From NCBI GenBank assembly GCA_007258455.2, contig VDFB02000003.1, forward strand, positions 39,869,986 through 39,933,985: 64,000 nucleotides of DNA, given 5' to 3'. The notes below the pieces were generated by a model. That model worked only from the letters and a program-made list of their open reading frames with translations. It made no database searches and was not told the DNA's origin. Shown piece after piece: positions 22,986 to 35,637 of this stretch (positions within the stretch are counted from its first letter, which is position 1; each line of letters opens with the position of its first letter). The stretch comes from Sequoia sempervirens. Its lineage: Eukaryota; Streptophyta; Pinopsida; Cupressales; Cupressaceae. A program made the translations under genes and the position numbers.

Positions 22986-25900
22986 CTCCTCTCAAGATTA
23001 CTATAGGAAGTTGTTTCACTACCTTATCTTACAATAAATTCCTAAAATAAAATAAAAATATATCAACATCTAACCATTCAACTTAAAATGAAAACATGGA
23101 AGTAATAGATTTAAACCTCTCAAGTTGAAGGTAGATCAAATAAACTAACCATTCCCACAATAAAGGTAATATTCCCAAAGACACAAACCATTTATATAGT
23201 ATATACCTCTCCAAACAAGTCCTAAAAACTTCAACATTCAAGAACAATTCACATGAGAAGACAAGAAACACTTTAAAAAATGAATTTTATATTCAAGCAA
23301 GAAACACCTCTTAGATCATTCACCTATTGAGTAGACCAAGAGTGGGAGACAAGATTGTCCTATGCATACAACACCAAGAAATAAAAGATTACAATAAAGG
23401 GAAACCTTCTCATTAGGTGCATAATAAGCTCATATCCATATCCAAGTGTAGGCTTTTTGATCTTATTGTTGAAAAAAGTTATAACAAGTAACCATTCCAA
23501 ACACATATTTATAAGTACAAGAGATATCTAGCCTTACCTAAGTCTCTCTAGTATCCATGAGCATATACCAATCAATCCATGCCAACTTCAAATGCAACCT
23601 ACAAAATTATGAAGCTCCAAAAAAATTATTAATAATCAAACTAAAAAAAATAACCAAACCACTGCCAAAGCTCCAATTATAGAATCAGGAGCATATCATG
23701 GCATCATGATCTAACATATTCTCAAAAGATCATATGCTTCAATGAACATATATCACTCCCAAAAGCACCTATATCATACCAAAACTCCAACTCATGATCA
23801 AGAGTATAGCACGACATAATATCATCCATCCTCTAAACTAAGGATCATGTGTTTTAAAGATAACAAATTATAAATCTAACATCTCAACAAATTCTCTAAG
23901 AGTCCTCCATGGAAAACCAAGATGTGAAAACCTCTACAAATAAAATGAAGATCAACCATTCTTAGTCAATAGAACCAAATATGTCAATAAACTATCACTT
24001 TAACCTAAGGGTAGAATCCAAGAGCTCTTTATGACACCAATAAACCATTACAAAAGATCATCCATCTTCTAATAAAATATTATCCATGGATCAGTACACA
24101 TCACATAAACAATAGCTTAGAACTAGGATCTTGCAACAAATAAGATAGAACACACTATGCAACTACACAAATATCTCATTGAAAGTTATACTGAGCTATG
24201 CATGACATCATGACCAACACCATTTCCAAAACTCTACTAAAAGTGAATAGAGATTCTCTTGCACCATAGGATATTGCTACAAATTCTAAAGAAAAAATAT
24301 ATCAAGTACTCCAAAACCTTTTTTTTGTCTTATTAAAATAACTATACTAGTGTAATCAAGGTGACCAACAATAACACACCAAAATAAATCCACATCAGAC
24401 AATTTACAATATTTGCATACATGTAACATCTCAAAGGACAAATAGATAGTTATTTCTCCAATGTAAAATAATTGAATGAATAGATTCAGCACCACATTAG
24501 TTTCATGCAAAATAGAGGCAACTAAGCATAACATGTAGATTTCCAAGACTCAAACAACAAAATCAATGCTAGAATTGATTTTCCAAAGAAATCCATATAA
24601 GAGTACCCATATATCAATAAGAACCCACCAAGTATCCTACAAATATGTACTTTTTTTAATCCAAAAAAATCTAAGAGTTTGAACACAATCTTTCCACAAA
24701 TGTACATACCACATAATTTTGTTTACATGTAAAACTTAAAAAACCATATCTCTGTAAATCTAAAATCACTTAAAATCTAGACATTCACACCAATGGACAC
24801 CATCAAATATTTCATTTGAAATAATGGAATATCATAGATCTAAAAACTCATGACCTTTTAAAAACTGCAAAACCTACAAAGGAATCAAGTTATACAAGAG
24901 CATCCAAGTCGTAGAATGAACTATTCCATAACTTACAATAAAATAGAGGAAACATGTCCAAAATCTAACAAAAATAAAGTATACCAAATTCACAATCCAC
25001 AAGAAATTGGTGGCTAATCATACAATGCTTTCATGTAACCAAGGACCGAAACCATGAACCTAACATAAGCATTCCATATTTTAGTCCAAATAGTAGGTAT
25101 TCTCCCATGTGACTAGGGTGCCAAAATTACCCACCCAATATGAACACCCTTTCACTACACATGAACACAAGGAAGAGGAACATAACCACCATGCAAGAGG
25201 AGAGTCACATATTGCCAAATAGGAGCTCTAGGTCACCAACATACAAATAAAACACATGACCAATGCCAAAAAAAAAAAGATTCTTTACCATGAGATTCCA
25301 TCACCCACCATAGATCCAATTGAAAATATCCATGTGAGAGTTAAATAGTTAGTGATATAATGAATATATTTTTTATATTATTAGCGATAAAAAAGGAAAT
25401 TAAAAGGATTATATAGTTTGTTATAAAATTCATTACCTATAGGAGAATAAATTAATATTTGAAATGAAAATTTTCTTTCCATTACATAATATTTAGTCCA
25501 AATGTGTAAAATACCCATTTTATAAAATAACTTGTTTCAATGCCAAATGGGATAACAATTATTTTTAGAAAAAAAGGGTTTTTGACAAAAGGGGAAAGTG
25601 AGTGCATTTATAAAGGATTGTTTGTTTTTTATTGCTCTCCCTCTTTTCCTTAATTATCTTTGAGTTCACATATTTTCAATAGATAACTTGGATACTCTCT
25701 TGTGGCTTGGAGATTGAATTGAGGAGTTGAAGAGGATTACCAAGGGTTGTATGCATTGTTTCTTGAAGATACAAAATTTCATTGGTATGAGTTGCCATAC
25801 TAAAGGTATTCTTATTTTAAAATATGCAATGATTTAGTTTAAGTGTCAATTTACAATTGAATTGGTAAATTATTGTGTTGAAAAATTTATTGTTGTAGAT

Positions 25901-27289
25901 TTTTTTTATAAATTATTTTATGATACAATTATGGAAAAAAATTCAAAATTTGCATGTGATGTGAAAACTATATTCCTCATGTGGTTGTGCTAAAATTTGT
26001 GTTTTCAATTTTTTAAAATTTGAAGTTTAAATATTGAAGAATTTTGAGGATCATCAATGGAGGATTTAGTGTTTTGCATGGTTCTTGAATTTTCTTTAAA
26101 AAATGATTTTTAAAATTTACACCTTGTTTGTGCATTGTATTTTGCAAATCAAATTGACCTACCATGGAAATGAGATTCCCTTTGGCTTGTTGACATGTGT
26201 CATTTTATGTCATTTTTTGCATGAAGACCATTTTTTTGTAAATTGGTCCTTGTTTTCTTTGTAGGAATGAGAACTAGGGTAGGTCTAGTACAACTCTAGT
26301 ACCAAACATCCCATTATGGATTTATGGAATGACAATGTAGGGAATTATCACAATCTTATAGTGATTGTAGATGGGAGCACGCTCCTCAACATCTACATGG
26401 TCATAGTGTTGAGCATTAACACTCCACCATCCTAAGGCTAACTCTCTCTTCCTTCTTGTTTCATCAAATTATGTGTATACAATCAATGCTAGTGATATCT
26501 AAGTGATATTTATGTGTATGCATTGATTCATGATTATGTATCTCTCATGTATGCTTTACTTGCAAACTATATGTTTGAGTTATCGTTGGTATGTGTGAAT
26601 ATTTAGTTACTTTATTTTTTGTGAGTGTGTCTTAGAAGATTTATAAATTACGACCTTATGATCATTTATTACAATGTTTTGATTAAGGTAAACATAGATT
26701 TTGAAAATGACCAAACCTTTGTACAATCAAAATGGAACCATAAAGGAATACAAAAACCTAAACAACCAAAGAGGAAAATAAAACAAGTCTCACAAGGAGT
26801 GGGGCAAAGAACTACTAGCCACAACAAAACCAATAAAAGAACATGATTGCAAGTAGCTACAAGATAACATGACAAAATACAATTAGACAAGGTGGAATGA
26901 AACTAATAATGGCATTTTGAAGCCAAACCTAATCAAGGAGCTCTGGATTGGAGTTTTTCCTAGATGGTTCGGATTAATATTCTTGGAAGAACCAATCTCA
27001 ATCAAAGAAGAAGCTTCCACACAAGCATAGTCCAAAATTATATCAAAATATAAAGAAGACCCAAGAACAAACGATGCTTAGAAAATTTATTTTCCATCAA
27101 GGAAAATCCATTGGATTTAGTAGCAAGGCTTACATCTATGAAGCCCAAATAATTTCCAACATCCCTCAACACTGAATTCCTAGTGTTGGATTGCAAAACA
27201 ATGAGGTCTTGGCATGAAAGGGCATGATGCCTAGCTTTAAGAAAGTGAGAGAAAACCAAGGAAGAGGGCTTAGTGGATAATATAATCCA
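22986..27289. other. AT-rich spacer without recognisable gene
   Basis: No convincing coding region. Between about 23600 and 24250 a loose phrase of the type GAGC-ATATCATG-CATCATGA recurs every 100-150 bp, suggesting decayed tandem repetition. A GC-richer patch near 26330-26430 carries a small inverted repeat (AATCTTATAGTGATTG). Nothing else can be supported. Confidence 0.45.
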
Positions 27290-28387
27290 TGACTACCAAT
27301 CTGGAATGAACCTTAATGGATTTTTGCATCACCTTACCAATATCCACATGAACAAAAAGTCAGGAAAATACCACTTAATATATCTTTATCTAAATATTCC
27401 AATAAGAGCATTGCAAGCCTCACCCAAACAAGGACCCAATTAGGAATTTCCTTAGCAACATCAAAACCAAAAGTATTTTTTCAAAAGGAGGAAAAACATG
27501 TGAAAAAACCAAGGCTCTCCTTGTAAAATAAATTTACTCTCCTCAAGAGATTGAAAAGAGAATAAGAAAAAAACCATTCAACATTTAGATGGGGTTCAAA
27601 GAACCTACCGATGAGAGCATTCACCAAGTAGGTAGAAGCTTTTTCAACTAAGGCATCATGAACCCTTAATAAGAGGTAAGTGCCATCTAATGCAGAAGGC
27701 ATAACATTACCCAACATTGGAACCATAAATGGAAAGGAAACATCTGGAGAAGGATCAACATAAGGACCCATGGACAAAGTAGACAGAGGCCTAGTAGAAT
27801 CTTCTTCCTTAGCTTCAAGCAAAGAAGCATCAACATTGAGTGAAAATCCAAAAGAAGTAGGGCCTCGACCAAGAACAAACCCATCCTTCGATGGAAACAC
27901 ATAACCCAACTCATAGAAAACAATAGAGGAAGGGGAATGGGGGGAAACAACATTCCCTATACAATGTCCATGCAAACTCTCAACATTGGGGAGAGGAAAT
28001 CCAACTCTAGGAGATTTACCAATAGGAAGGGATAGAGGCCTAGAAGGAGGAATAGATGTTGGGGGAAAGAAAACCCTTTTATAACCCAAAATTTGAACAA
28101 CCCTTAGTATCTTGAGCCACCATGTGAGCATTAGTCATAGAATTGCCAGAATAATCCTCTTGATACACTTGCACTTGCCTTTGTACCTCTAGACACATAT
28201 GCCACAAACATTCATCCTCCTCTAAGTCCCAATTATAGGGCCATTCTTTAGCAAAGGCACTATAGAAAACATCCTCATCACCATTGAATCTACCAAAGTC
28301 ATTATCGCCATCTTCATCACCCTCTCCTTCCTCAACACCATCACCATCAAGTTTGAACCTCCTGCTCCCATTGCTCATCATGCCCAC
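27290..28387 (-). pseudogene. DUF4283-like ORF1 relic (LINE-type)
   Basis: Read on the minus strand, an acidic N-terminal frame (28387 to 28079) overlaps, one frame off, a 216-codon frame (28131 to 27481). The latter contains DGTYLLLRVHDALVEKA then LVNALIGRFFEP. After a stop the frame continues with EIPNWVLVWVRL and LEYLDKDILSGI, and then, one frame off, VDIGKVMQKSIKV. This order matches the DUF4283 domain of plant L1-type LINE ORF1 and related proteins. No endonuclease or reverse transcriptase is recognisable nearby, so it is a fragment. Confidence 0.55.
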
Positions 28388-29544
28388 ATCCTTTATTACA
28401 ATTTGTTTTGTATATTATGAAAGTTTATTAATTCAAAATTTTATAATCCATGTTTGGGATTAGGACCATTACATTGTATTTTCTTTATGTTGTTATTAGA
28501 GTTAATTTTATAGCACATATTGGGAAGGATTCACTATGATGTGTAAGTTCTAATTATGGTATTTAAGCTTTGTTTGCAATTATAGTTGAAGTGATAATTG
28601 TTATTTTGAAACATTCTTATTATGATGTGATGTTCATGTTATAACCATTATTGGGTTATAATTGATTATATCCCTATAGATTATTTGTTATGTATGTTTC
28701 ATGTATTTCCCTTGTCAAATTGAAAGGAGAGTACATCAATGATGAATATATTTTTTTGGTCATAATTGAATCATTGATGTTTATCAATTTATAATATGGA
28801 CTATTTTGATCTTGTTGTGTAAGGTTTTAATGAATCAAACCATTTTAAAAAACACTTAATTCAAGGTGTGTGTTCCTTTTATAGTGTTTGGGTGTATAGA
28901 TAAGCATTGGCTTAGCCATGCTTTTATTCTTTTGAATTTTGATCTTGGTTCATGACCTTGGGGATTATACCTTTATTTTTAGGGGTGTGTATGCTAATAA
29001 TCCCGTTGAGTAATCATTGGACATATTTTAAATTAAATTTTCATCCTTTGAGAATATTATAATGTATTTCAGGCTTATACACTATCCAAAATCACCTATT
29101 TTGGAAAGGGGTGATTTGCATCGGTAAAAAGTTGAATCCTAAAATAGTGGATAGTTGTCAACTATTTACAAATAAAATACTTAAGCTAAAGTTGTTCACT
29201 AAGGTCTACCCTATATGCTTATCATCTTATTTTCGCAATACTTTATATTCCTTGTGACTTAGGCTTTCTTTTGTGTTGGATTCCATGCCTCAAGAGGAAA
29301 TTGGTAGTGTCTTACAAGATTGGGTCAAGATAGTAACTCAAATAACTATTTGACCTTCTAGTTTGGAATTCCTTGTGGTTGGATGTCATTCCCACACCAT
29401 TTTGGATGTGTGAGTGTGTCTTGGTTGGTTTTGTGGGATGAGACAATTCTTAGGTTTCCTTGGACAAGGAAATGATTTCCATTCACATTTATTTTTTATT
29501 CATTTGTGAGAGGCATGGATTGTGGTCTAGTACTTGATCATCAT
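28388..29544. other. AT-rich spacer without recognisable gene
   Basis: No open frame of note, no element ends. It precedes the start of homology to copy A of the duplication. Confidence 0.45.
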
Positions 29545-30533
29545 TGCTAAAGGCAACTATATCCCATTTTTATGGTTGATGCATTGAGGTTTTCACATTA
29601 TACTATGTAAGTCTTCTACATGTACAACCATGCTTTATGCATTGACATCATATACGATGAGTGTTGTGTTAATTCATGACTTCCATAGTGTGTAGGTGTG
29701 AATTGTGGCACATTGCGTTGTAATTGTATCATGGAAAAATTGTACATCCATTTGTTATCAATTAATGTCATGGGAAAATGCTTGGGGCATTACATCGCCC
29801 ATTCATTGGAATGCATTGAATGTTTTTAAATACAAGAACATGACAACACATAAGACAAATTTGTGTTTAGTTGGTCTTACGCAAGAAGCATATAGGTAGT
29901 AGGGAATCAAGTTTTAATTTAAAATTTAAATTAGTGAAGGAAGAGTATGCAATTACAAGTGCATCTAGTGACCATGAACTTGTTGCCACATGAAAGGGCC
30001 CAAATAAAAGAAGATAACATGGATATAAAAATATGTGTATGTAAAGATATAATAAATAAGCACATAAGATAAATATATAAAGATGCATAAAGGTATGGAT
30101 GAGGCTAAAGGATGTCTAGGAATATATGTAATGGATAAGAAAGTGTAATAAGAGACCCAACTTTATAAAAAAATATGTAATTTATCAATATATCAATATA
30201 TAAAAACACGTTCTTCAAAATAAACAAAAACAAATAAATAAAATCCATTATACCAATATACAACTGAAATGTATATTAAATTATCTTCCTCTTTTTAAAT
30301 TATAAAATACAAACTAAAGATAACAATAAAAATAAAAAATGCCATGCACTATAAATTCTAAGCATTTTGGATAATATAACATTTATCCATATAATTATAC
30401 AATTAATCTTTAAATTTTGATAAGATAAAAAGATTCCATCCCACTTTGTCGTCTCCACTTTGCTTTCCACGGGCATAAAATCCCATAATAATGAGAAAGT
30501 AGAGAATTAGTGAAGATTGGAATTTTTCGCGGG

Positions 30534-30543
30534 GCCACGTGGT
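30534..30543 (+). promoter_or_regulatory. G-box in promoter-like region (copy B)
   Basis: GCCACGTGGT keeps the CACGTG core at the same place as copy A. It is followed by the shared block AATATCTCCGTAATAATAA, which is among the best-conserved stretches of the duplication. Confidence 0.45.
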
Positions 30544-31215
30544 AGCATATGCTCGCTCTATCTCCTATCACTCACCATCAATAAATATCTCCGTAATAAT
30601 AATTTAATATGGTCAAGGAAAGAATTATCATTTTTTCTTTTTGATTAATAAATGTTTAGATATATTTGAATAATTATAAATAAAATATTATTAGTGTAAA
30701 TAATTATTTATTGAAATTATTTTAAAATAATTAAAAATATAGGGAGAGAGGAAAGTCTAGTTCGTGACTGAAATGTATTTTTAAAAATATGTCATTGTTA
30801 TTTTTTTAAAAATATATGTAGATTAAATTCAAAAAATAATTATATTTAACAAAAATATCTTTCAATGATTTTGAAAAAAATAGAATTTAGAAAATATTTT
30901 AGAGTTGAAATTAAATTTTCATGTTTGAATTTTATTGATACGAATCTTAATTTTCAAGGAATGAGATATAATGAGTTGGTTCATCATTAATTTCCTTTTA
31001 AGTCCTATCAAAGTACGACCTCTACTTTTTATATTGGTGTTGCTATAATTATAGTGAATCATGGTTTCCCACATTAATCAAATTTAACCATCAATTAGAC
31101 TCTTGACTATACTAGACACAATCCACTCCCTTTGATTTGACTCCACCACCCCCTCTTGGTCATTCTCCCAATTCAATGTACACAGAGAAACAAAATATCC
31201 TAGCTAAGAAAAACA

Positions 31216-31302
31216 ATGGCAATGTGCTCAACTTCAACATCACTAGCAAAGAGCAAGGGGCACCCATTGACAAATTCTCTTATCATGGAGGCACTTAACA
31301 AG
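31216..31302 (+). CDS. Putative first coding exon of an unknown gene, 29 codons
   Basis: The start context AAAAACAATGGC is the optimal plant start context. The frame is open for exactly 29 codons (MAMCSTSTSLAKSKGHPLTN and nine more) to AAG|GTAAATC, a good phase-0 splice donor. An upstream promoter-like region with a G-box is shared with copy A. No downstream exon was found, so this is either the 5' remnant of a gene or a duplicated gene start. I do not recognise the protein. Confidence 0.45.
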
Positions 31303-31502
31303 GTAAATCACTTAAATGTTAACATCTAGTGACATCATTGATGTTATTTTTTAATGCAAAATATATTATAAATTTTTGCTTTCATGTGGTTTGAGAAATA
31401 GTTTTCCAAGTGGGCCCTAACCAATAGGGAGAGTCAAGGTTGGGGTATCAATTGAATCCATGAAAGGTTTGGGGAAAGGTTGTATTTCATGTATGTTTAA
31501 CT

Positions 31503-31655
31503 GGTATCAGGACATAATAACCCGACCAAAATAACCTTGGACAGAATAACCTGACCAAAATAACCCAAGGACAAAATAACCCAGGGTCATAATAACCCAT
31601 GGACAAAATAACCCATGGTCAAAATAACCCATGGACAGAATAACCCATGGTCATT
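31503..31655 (+). repeat. Left MULE terminus with expanded subterminal tandem repeat
   Basis: After the terminal repeat the unit AAAATAACCCATGGTC (about 15-17 bp, with variants such as AGAATAACCCATGGAC) is repeated about eight times. The right terminus holds only three or four such units, so the left end has expanded. Confidence 0.8.
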
Positions 31656-31856
31656 TTAGATCAAGCTAGTAAACTAGAAATGACATAAAATAAATTATAA
31701 ATATGATTGTGAGGCACCATAGAGGCTATTTAGGTCATTTTTAGACCATATATCTATTATATACCCCTAAAATAGCCGTAAAACACCTTTAATATGATTA
31801 AATAACCTATAAAATGGTAAATAATTATAAAAATAAAGGCAATTTCGTGGGAATAA

Positions 31857-32258
31857 GTTGATTATTTTGAAGGCACATGGATTGGCAGACTAACCAGAAA
31901 AGGCAACAAAGGATCACCCAAGTTTCCAATCACAATGTGGAATTGCTATTTAGCTACTCAAGATGATCTTACCATAACCAATAATACTATTGAAGGATGA
32001 CACAAAGGATTTAGTGAATTGCTTCAAGCATTGCACAACTCAGTCTGGGAATTCATCAAAGTAGTGAGAAAAGAACTGAGTCTCCAAGAGAATAGAATAG
32101 AGAAATATATGGCTGGATACATTGGGCAACCAAGCAGGAAAAAATACTGTGAACTCAAAGAAAGAGTAAAAAGATTGGTTGATGGTTATGACAACCATAA
32201 CATTTTAGATTATATAAGAGGCATTGCTCATAATTTGACACTTTCATTGAAAATTTGA
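31857..32258 (+). pseudogene. MULE transposase, C-terminal fragment
   Basis: One frame of about 134 codons reads VDYFEGTWIGRL, then PKFPITMWNCY, TNNTIEG-stop-HKGFSELL, VWEFIKVV, RKKYCELKERV and ILDYIRGIAHNL. This pattern, with WN-Y, NN-EGWH-F and the terminal YLRGIAHNL-like end, is known from Mutator-type transposases, including those seen with FLYWCH fingers. The tryptophan of EGWH is a TGA stop (31998-32000). The N-terminal DDE core is missing. Confidence 0.7.
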
Positions 32259-32322
32259 ATACTAAAGTTTTTTTAGCGACATACATGTAATTTATAAAAT
32301 TTGTTTTCTCTATATTCTTATG

Positions 32323-32389
32323 GGGATATTTTGTCCACAGGTTATTCTGACCATGGGTTATTTTGGTTGGGTTATTATGTCCCATAACC
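32323..32389 (-). repeat. Right MULE terminal inverted repeat
   Basis: Read on the minus strand it starts GGTTATGGGACATAATAACC and continues with CCAACCAAAATAACC and CAGAATAACC, matching the left terminus with a few mismatches. Confidence 0.85.
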
Positions 32390-33949
32390 TGTTTAACTCA
32401 CCAAAATATGCACATGCAACATTGTAGTATATCGCATGCCTTATTTATGGATAGGTATGTTATCTTTAGACATAAAACTATGAATTCCATCTTGAAGTAG
32501 CCTCCCATTTCATATACCCCATGTGGGTAGAATCTTAGCCCATGAATCTAGGATTTCATCCATTTCTAAATGATATAGCAATCCAATTGGGTAGAATTAT
32601 ATGGTGCAAACATAATTTTGATAGGTTGGCAAGCCTTTGCATGTGTGGAACTAGATATTTCCTCATGATTTGTTGAGACCTTGTTGGTTTAGGTTTAAGG
32701 TTGAACAACCACTAATTTATCCATGGATGTCAAAATTTAGAATAAAACAAGAGGAATGGTACAAAACAAACCCCTAATCCTAAACCTGCATACACCTCCA
32801 CTAAAGAAAAAAGAAAGTAAGACAACAATTTGAGAACACACAAAGACTGAACTCACCAACACTCCCTTTGATGACTTGGATATGCTCTAGAACTATTGGT
32901 GAAAATGCTTTGACATGCAGTTTCTTTTTTCTAACTATTTGGATAGTATATACTTGCTTTTCTTCCACTTATTTTCAAATGAGTTTTAGAATTAGGGCTT
33001 TATAGGTTTTTGAATGGAGACATGGAGGGTTGAGATTAACTCTTGAACTAGAGGGTGAGGATTTATTAGCTTCCAATTGAAAGCTAATGATGGAGGGTTA
33101 ATATTAGCTCAAGTGCATGGGGAAACAAGATTCAAGATACAATTGGTGGCTTGGGACATGCATAAATGAATAAGACGAGGATTGAGAAAAATGGATGGTG
33201 GAGATTACTTTGATTTTAATGAAGGGCAGAGATTCAAAAATAAGTTTTTGGATTCCAGTGAGGGTTGAATTTTTATTATTTTTAAATTGAAGTGTTGGAG
33301 GAATGTACAAGACTTGATTAATATTTAATTAAATAAACAAATGGAAGAGGATTAGTTTAATGAATTAAATAATCAAATTCATTTAGTTAACCAATGATGG
33401 GTGAAAGTTAGCCAAATTAATTAAAAATAAGATTTTTAATTAATTTGTGGGAATCATTTTTTTAATTATATATTCAATTAATTTATAGGAATTTTGGAAG
33501 GGGAATTAGTTTTATTAAAGAAATATCTATTTAATTAATTAAATTGTGATGAAAGGTTTGGAGATTAGTGTTGTCACGATGAGAATGCAACAATGTTTGT
33601 TGGGAGTAAATTCTAGTGTCCACATTTTGACCCTCTTTGAAATGACATCATGACTTGGAAGAAGTGGTGTTATTTCAAAGAAGATAAGTATAGGCACTTG
33701 GTGGGATCAATATTTCCTTTCTTCTCATGGTCTTGATTGGTGCTCTTTTCATTCTCTTTAAGCACAAGGTCATTGAATTCAAATTTTCTTATTTTGATGT
33801 GCTTTTAGTTGCAACATAGTTGATTTTGATGTGTTTTGAGATAATGTAGCACATTAAGTCTTGAAATACTTATCTCAAAGATTTAGTTCATGGAGCTATG
33901 CTATTTATAGTCTTCATCTATGTTGATGTAAAAAAAAAAATTAAGGATG

Positions 33950-34620
33950 GTGGCTTAATACCAATTAACAATATGGCTTAGTTCTAAACATGAGGGAATA
34001 TGGGGTGACACCATTAGGGATGTGAATGCTAGTGCTATATGCCCATATGGAGACGTTGAGTTGGAGGTGCTAGTCATGACCAATGTGATTGGAAAATTTT
34101 AAAGGATTTTGCTAAGGGTTTTGTTAGACACCTCAACTTGGTCATTAGCTTGTGGGTAATAGGGAGTAGACTAGTTGTTATTGATATGTAATTGGTCATA
34201 GAGAGATCACACTTTGTGGTTTCTAAAGGATTTAAAATTATCATTGATAATGGTAGACGAGACACCATAGTTAAAAATTATATGGAGGATGAATTTAAAA
34301 ATTTGTTGGTTGGTGGTGTAGGTGAGGGGAACAACTTCGACCCACTTCTAGTGAAGTACTCAATGCTAATTATGATGAACTTGTGGTTAGTGGAGGATGA
34401 GGGGTTTATCTTACTAATGAGATTGAGGCCCCATGTAGAAAAGGGCCATGGAGTAGTGATCGACTAGAGATATTGAGAAGGTGCACGGTTAAGGTCCCTA
34501 CACTTCTAAAAAGATAGGCATTTTTGACATAATAGTATGCACCACTTTCTAGAGTGAGCCAATAATATCCCATTCTAAAAATATTTTGGCTAGAGACATA
34601 CCATTGGTGTTAACACTTGT
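33950..34620 (-). pseudogene. Gypsy integrase relic
   Basis: Read on the minus strand across frames the integrase order is visible. First come a zinc-finger remnant (RMGYYWLTLESGAYYYV) and PWPFSTWGLNLI. Then follow NPSSSTNHKFIII and EYFTRSG, then STPYYPQAN-QVEVSNKTL and finally TPYSLMF. This is the style of Tat/Athila-type integrases, without a chromodomain seen. Several stops and frameshifts are present, and no other domains were found nearby. Confidence 0.7.
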
Positions 34621-35130
34621 TGGGTGAATATTTTGTAATTCCTTTAACAATTACAAAATGGTAGTTTTAGCCACAACTATGATGAGAAATTAATCTCTCC
34701 TCTCATAAAGGGGAAGCTCCCTTCTTATTGATTACTAAACCAACTAGAAACTAAACTAAGATTATGTACACTACAACTATCCATGGGGATGTCTCCATCA
34801 ACATATTCTCTTTTTTTAGAATAAGGGAAACAAGTTACAATAATGACCTTAATATTCACAGTAAGTAATAAACTAAATAACACTAGTTGGTGCAATAATA
34901 CCCAATACCCAATTTTGTTAGATGTAAGAATAACAAGAACGATTACCAGCAAATGATAGTAACTTAGAAAATCCATAGAAACCCAAAGTCTTCTATCACT
35001 TTCCACGATGGTTCAAACATAACAACAACAACAACAACAACTTACAACTAAAAGACTCCAAGTTATTCCCAAAGATGATTTCAAAGAGTAACCTGTGTAG
35101 CAAGTTGTAGCTCAAAGACTATCTACTAAC
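34621..35130. other. Spacer between integrase relic and CACTA-like end
   Basis: No coding region recognised. A short CAA repeat occurs at about 35022-35041. Confidence 0.5.
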
Positions 35131-35375
35131 CACTAGTAGAATTTGGTAAATAAATGACTACGTGACTAAAAAATTTAGTCACAAAAACTAAAAATGAGTA
35201 AATTCTAGTCATTTTTTGTAACACAACTATAAATGACTAAATAAATGACTAATTTGATCATCATAAGTGACTAATTTGATCGTCGAGTAAAAAAAACAAC
35301 TAAATAATTAGTCACACAAATAAAAATGACTAAATAATTAGTCACACAAAAAAATTAGACAGGGTAATTAAAAAA
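35131..35375 (+). repeat. Left CACTA-like end with subterminal repeats
   Basis: GACTAAAT / TTTAGTCA motifs occur in both orientations, including two tandem copies of GACTAAATAATTAGTCACAC at about 35300-35350. Confidence 0.65.
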
Positions 35376-35501
35376 AATATTTCATTGGCGGGAGTGGGAA
35401 ATATTTTGAAGTCGCAAAGAGGGAATTTTTTTGGATGAAAAATAATTCAAACAAAAGAAGCCCTTCATCGCGAACTGATCAAGAATTGATAGAGAAGAGT
35501 C

Positions 35502-35637
35502 ATGGCTAATTGCTTTGTAATTCTTGACACTCTCAAAGAATTTGAAGATGTGTTGGACGAAGAAGATTGCCTCTACGCTCAAAACATTGTTGAATTGGAC
35601 ACGCTGTCACCTTCAAAAATAGATGAGCTCGCCAAAG
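35502..35637 (+). pseudogene. Unknown captured exon
   Basis: An ATG opens a 45-codon frame (MANCFVILDTLKEFEDVLDE, then CLYAQNIVELDTLSPSKIDE) that ends in CCAAAG|GTTGG, a possible splice donor. Codon use and the acidic, helical look suggest a real exon. I do not recognise the protein and no continuing exon was found. Confidence 0.35.

Larger units (their letters stand above)
31503..32389 (+). mobile_element. Mutator-like element (MULE), 887 bp deletion derivative
   Basis: The element is flanked by perfect 9-bp direct repeats TGTTTAACT (31494-31502 and 32390-32398), the length made by Mutator-superfamily transposases. Terminal inverted repeats of about 67 bp share GGACATAATAACCC. Copy A reads continuously through the equivalent site (TGTTTCATTCACC near 18006), giving an empty site. 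Inside is the C-terminal part of a MULE transposase. Confidence 0.85.
29545..33709 (+). repeat. Segmental duplication, copy B
   Basis: This is the second copy of 12900-19352. Here the LTR terminus GCATTACA is separated from GGAATGCATTGAATG by only about 12 bp. Homology ends at GCACTTGGTGGGAT (about 33709), after which unrelated sequence begins. The copia-like element of copy A is absent, and an 887-bp Mutator-like element is present at 31503-32389. Confidence 0.85.
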
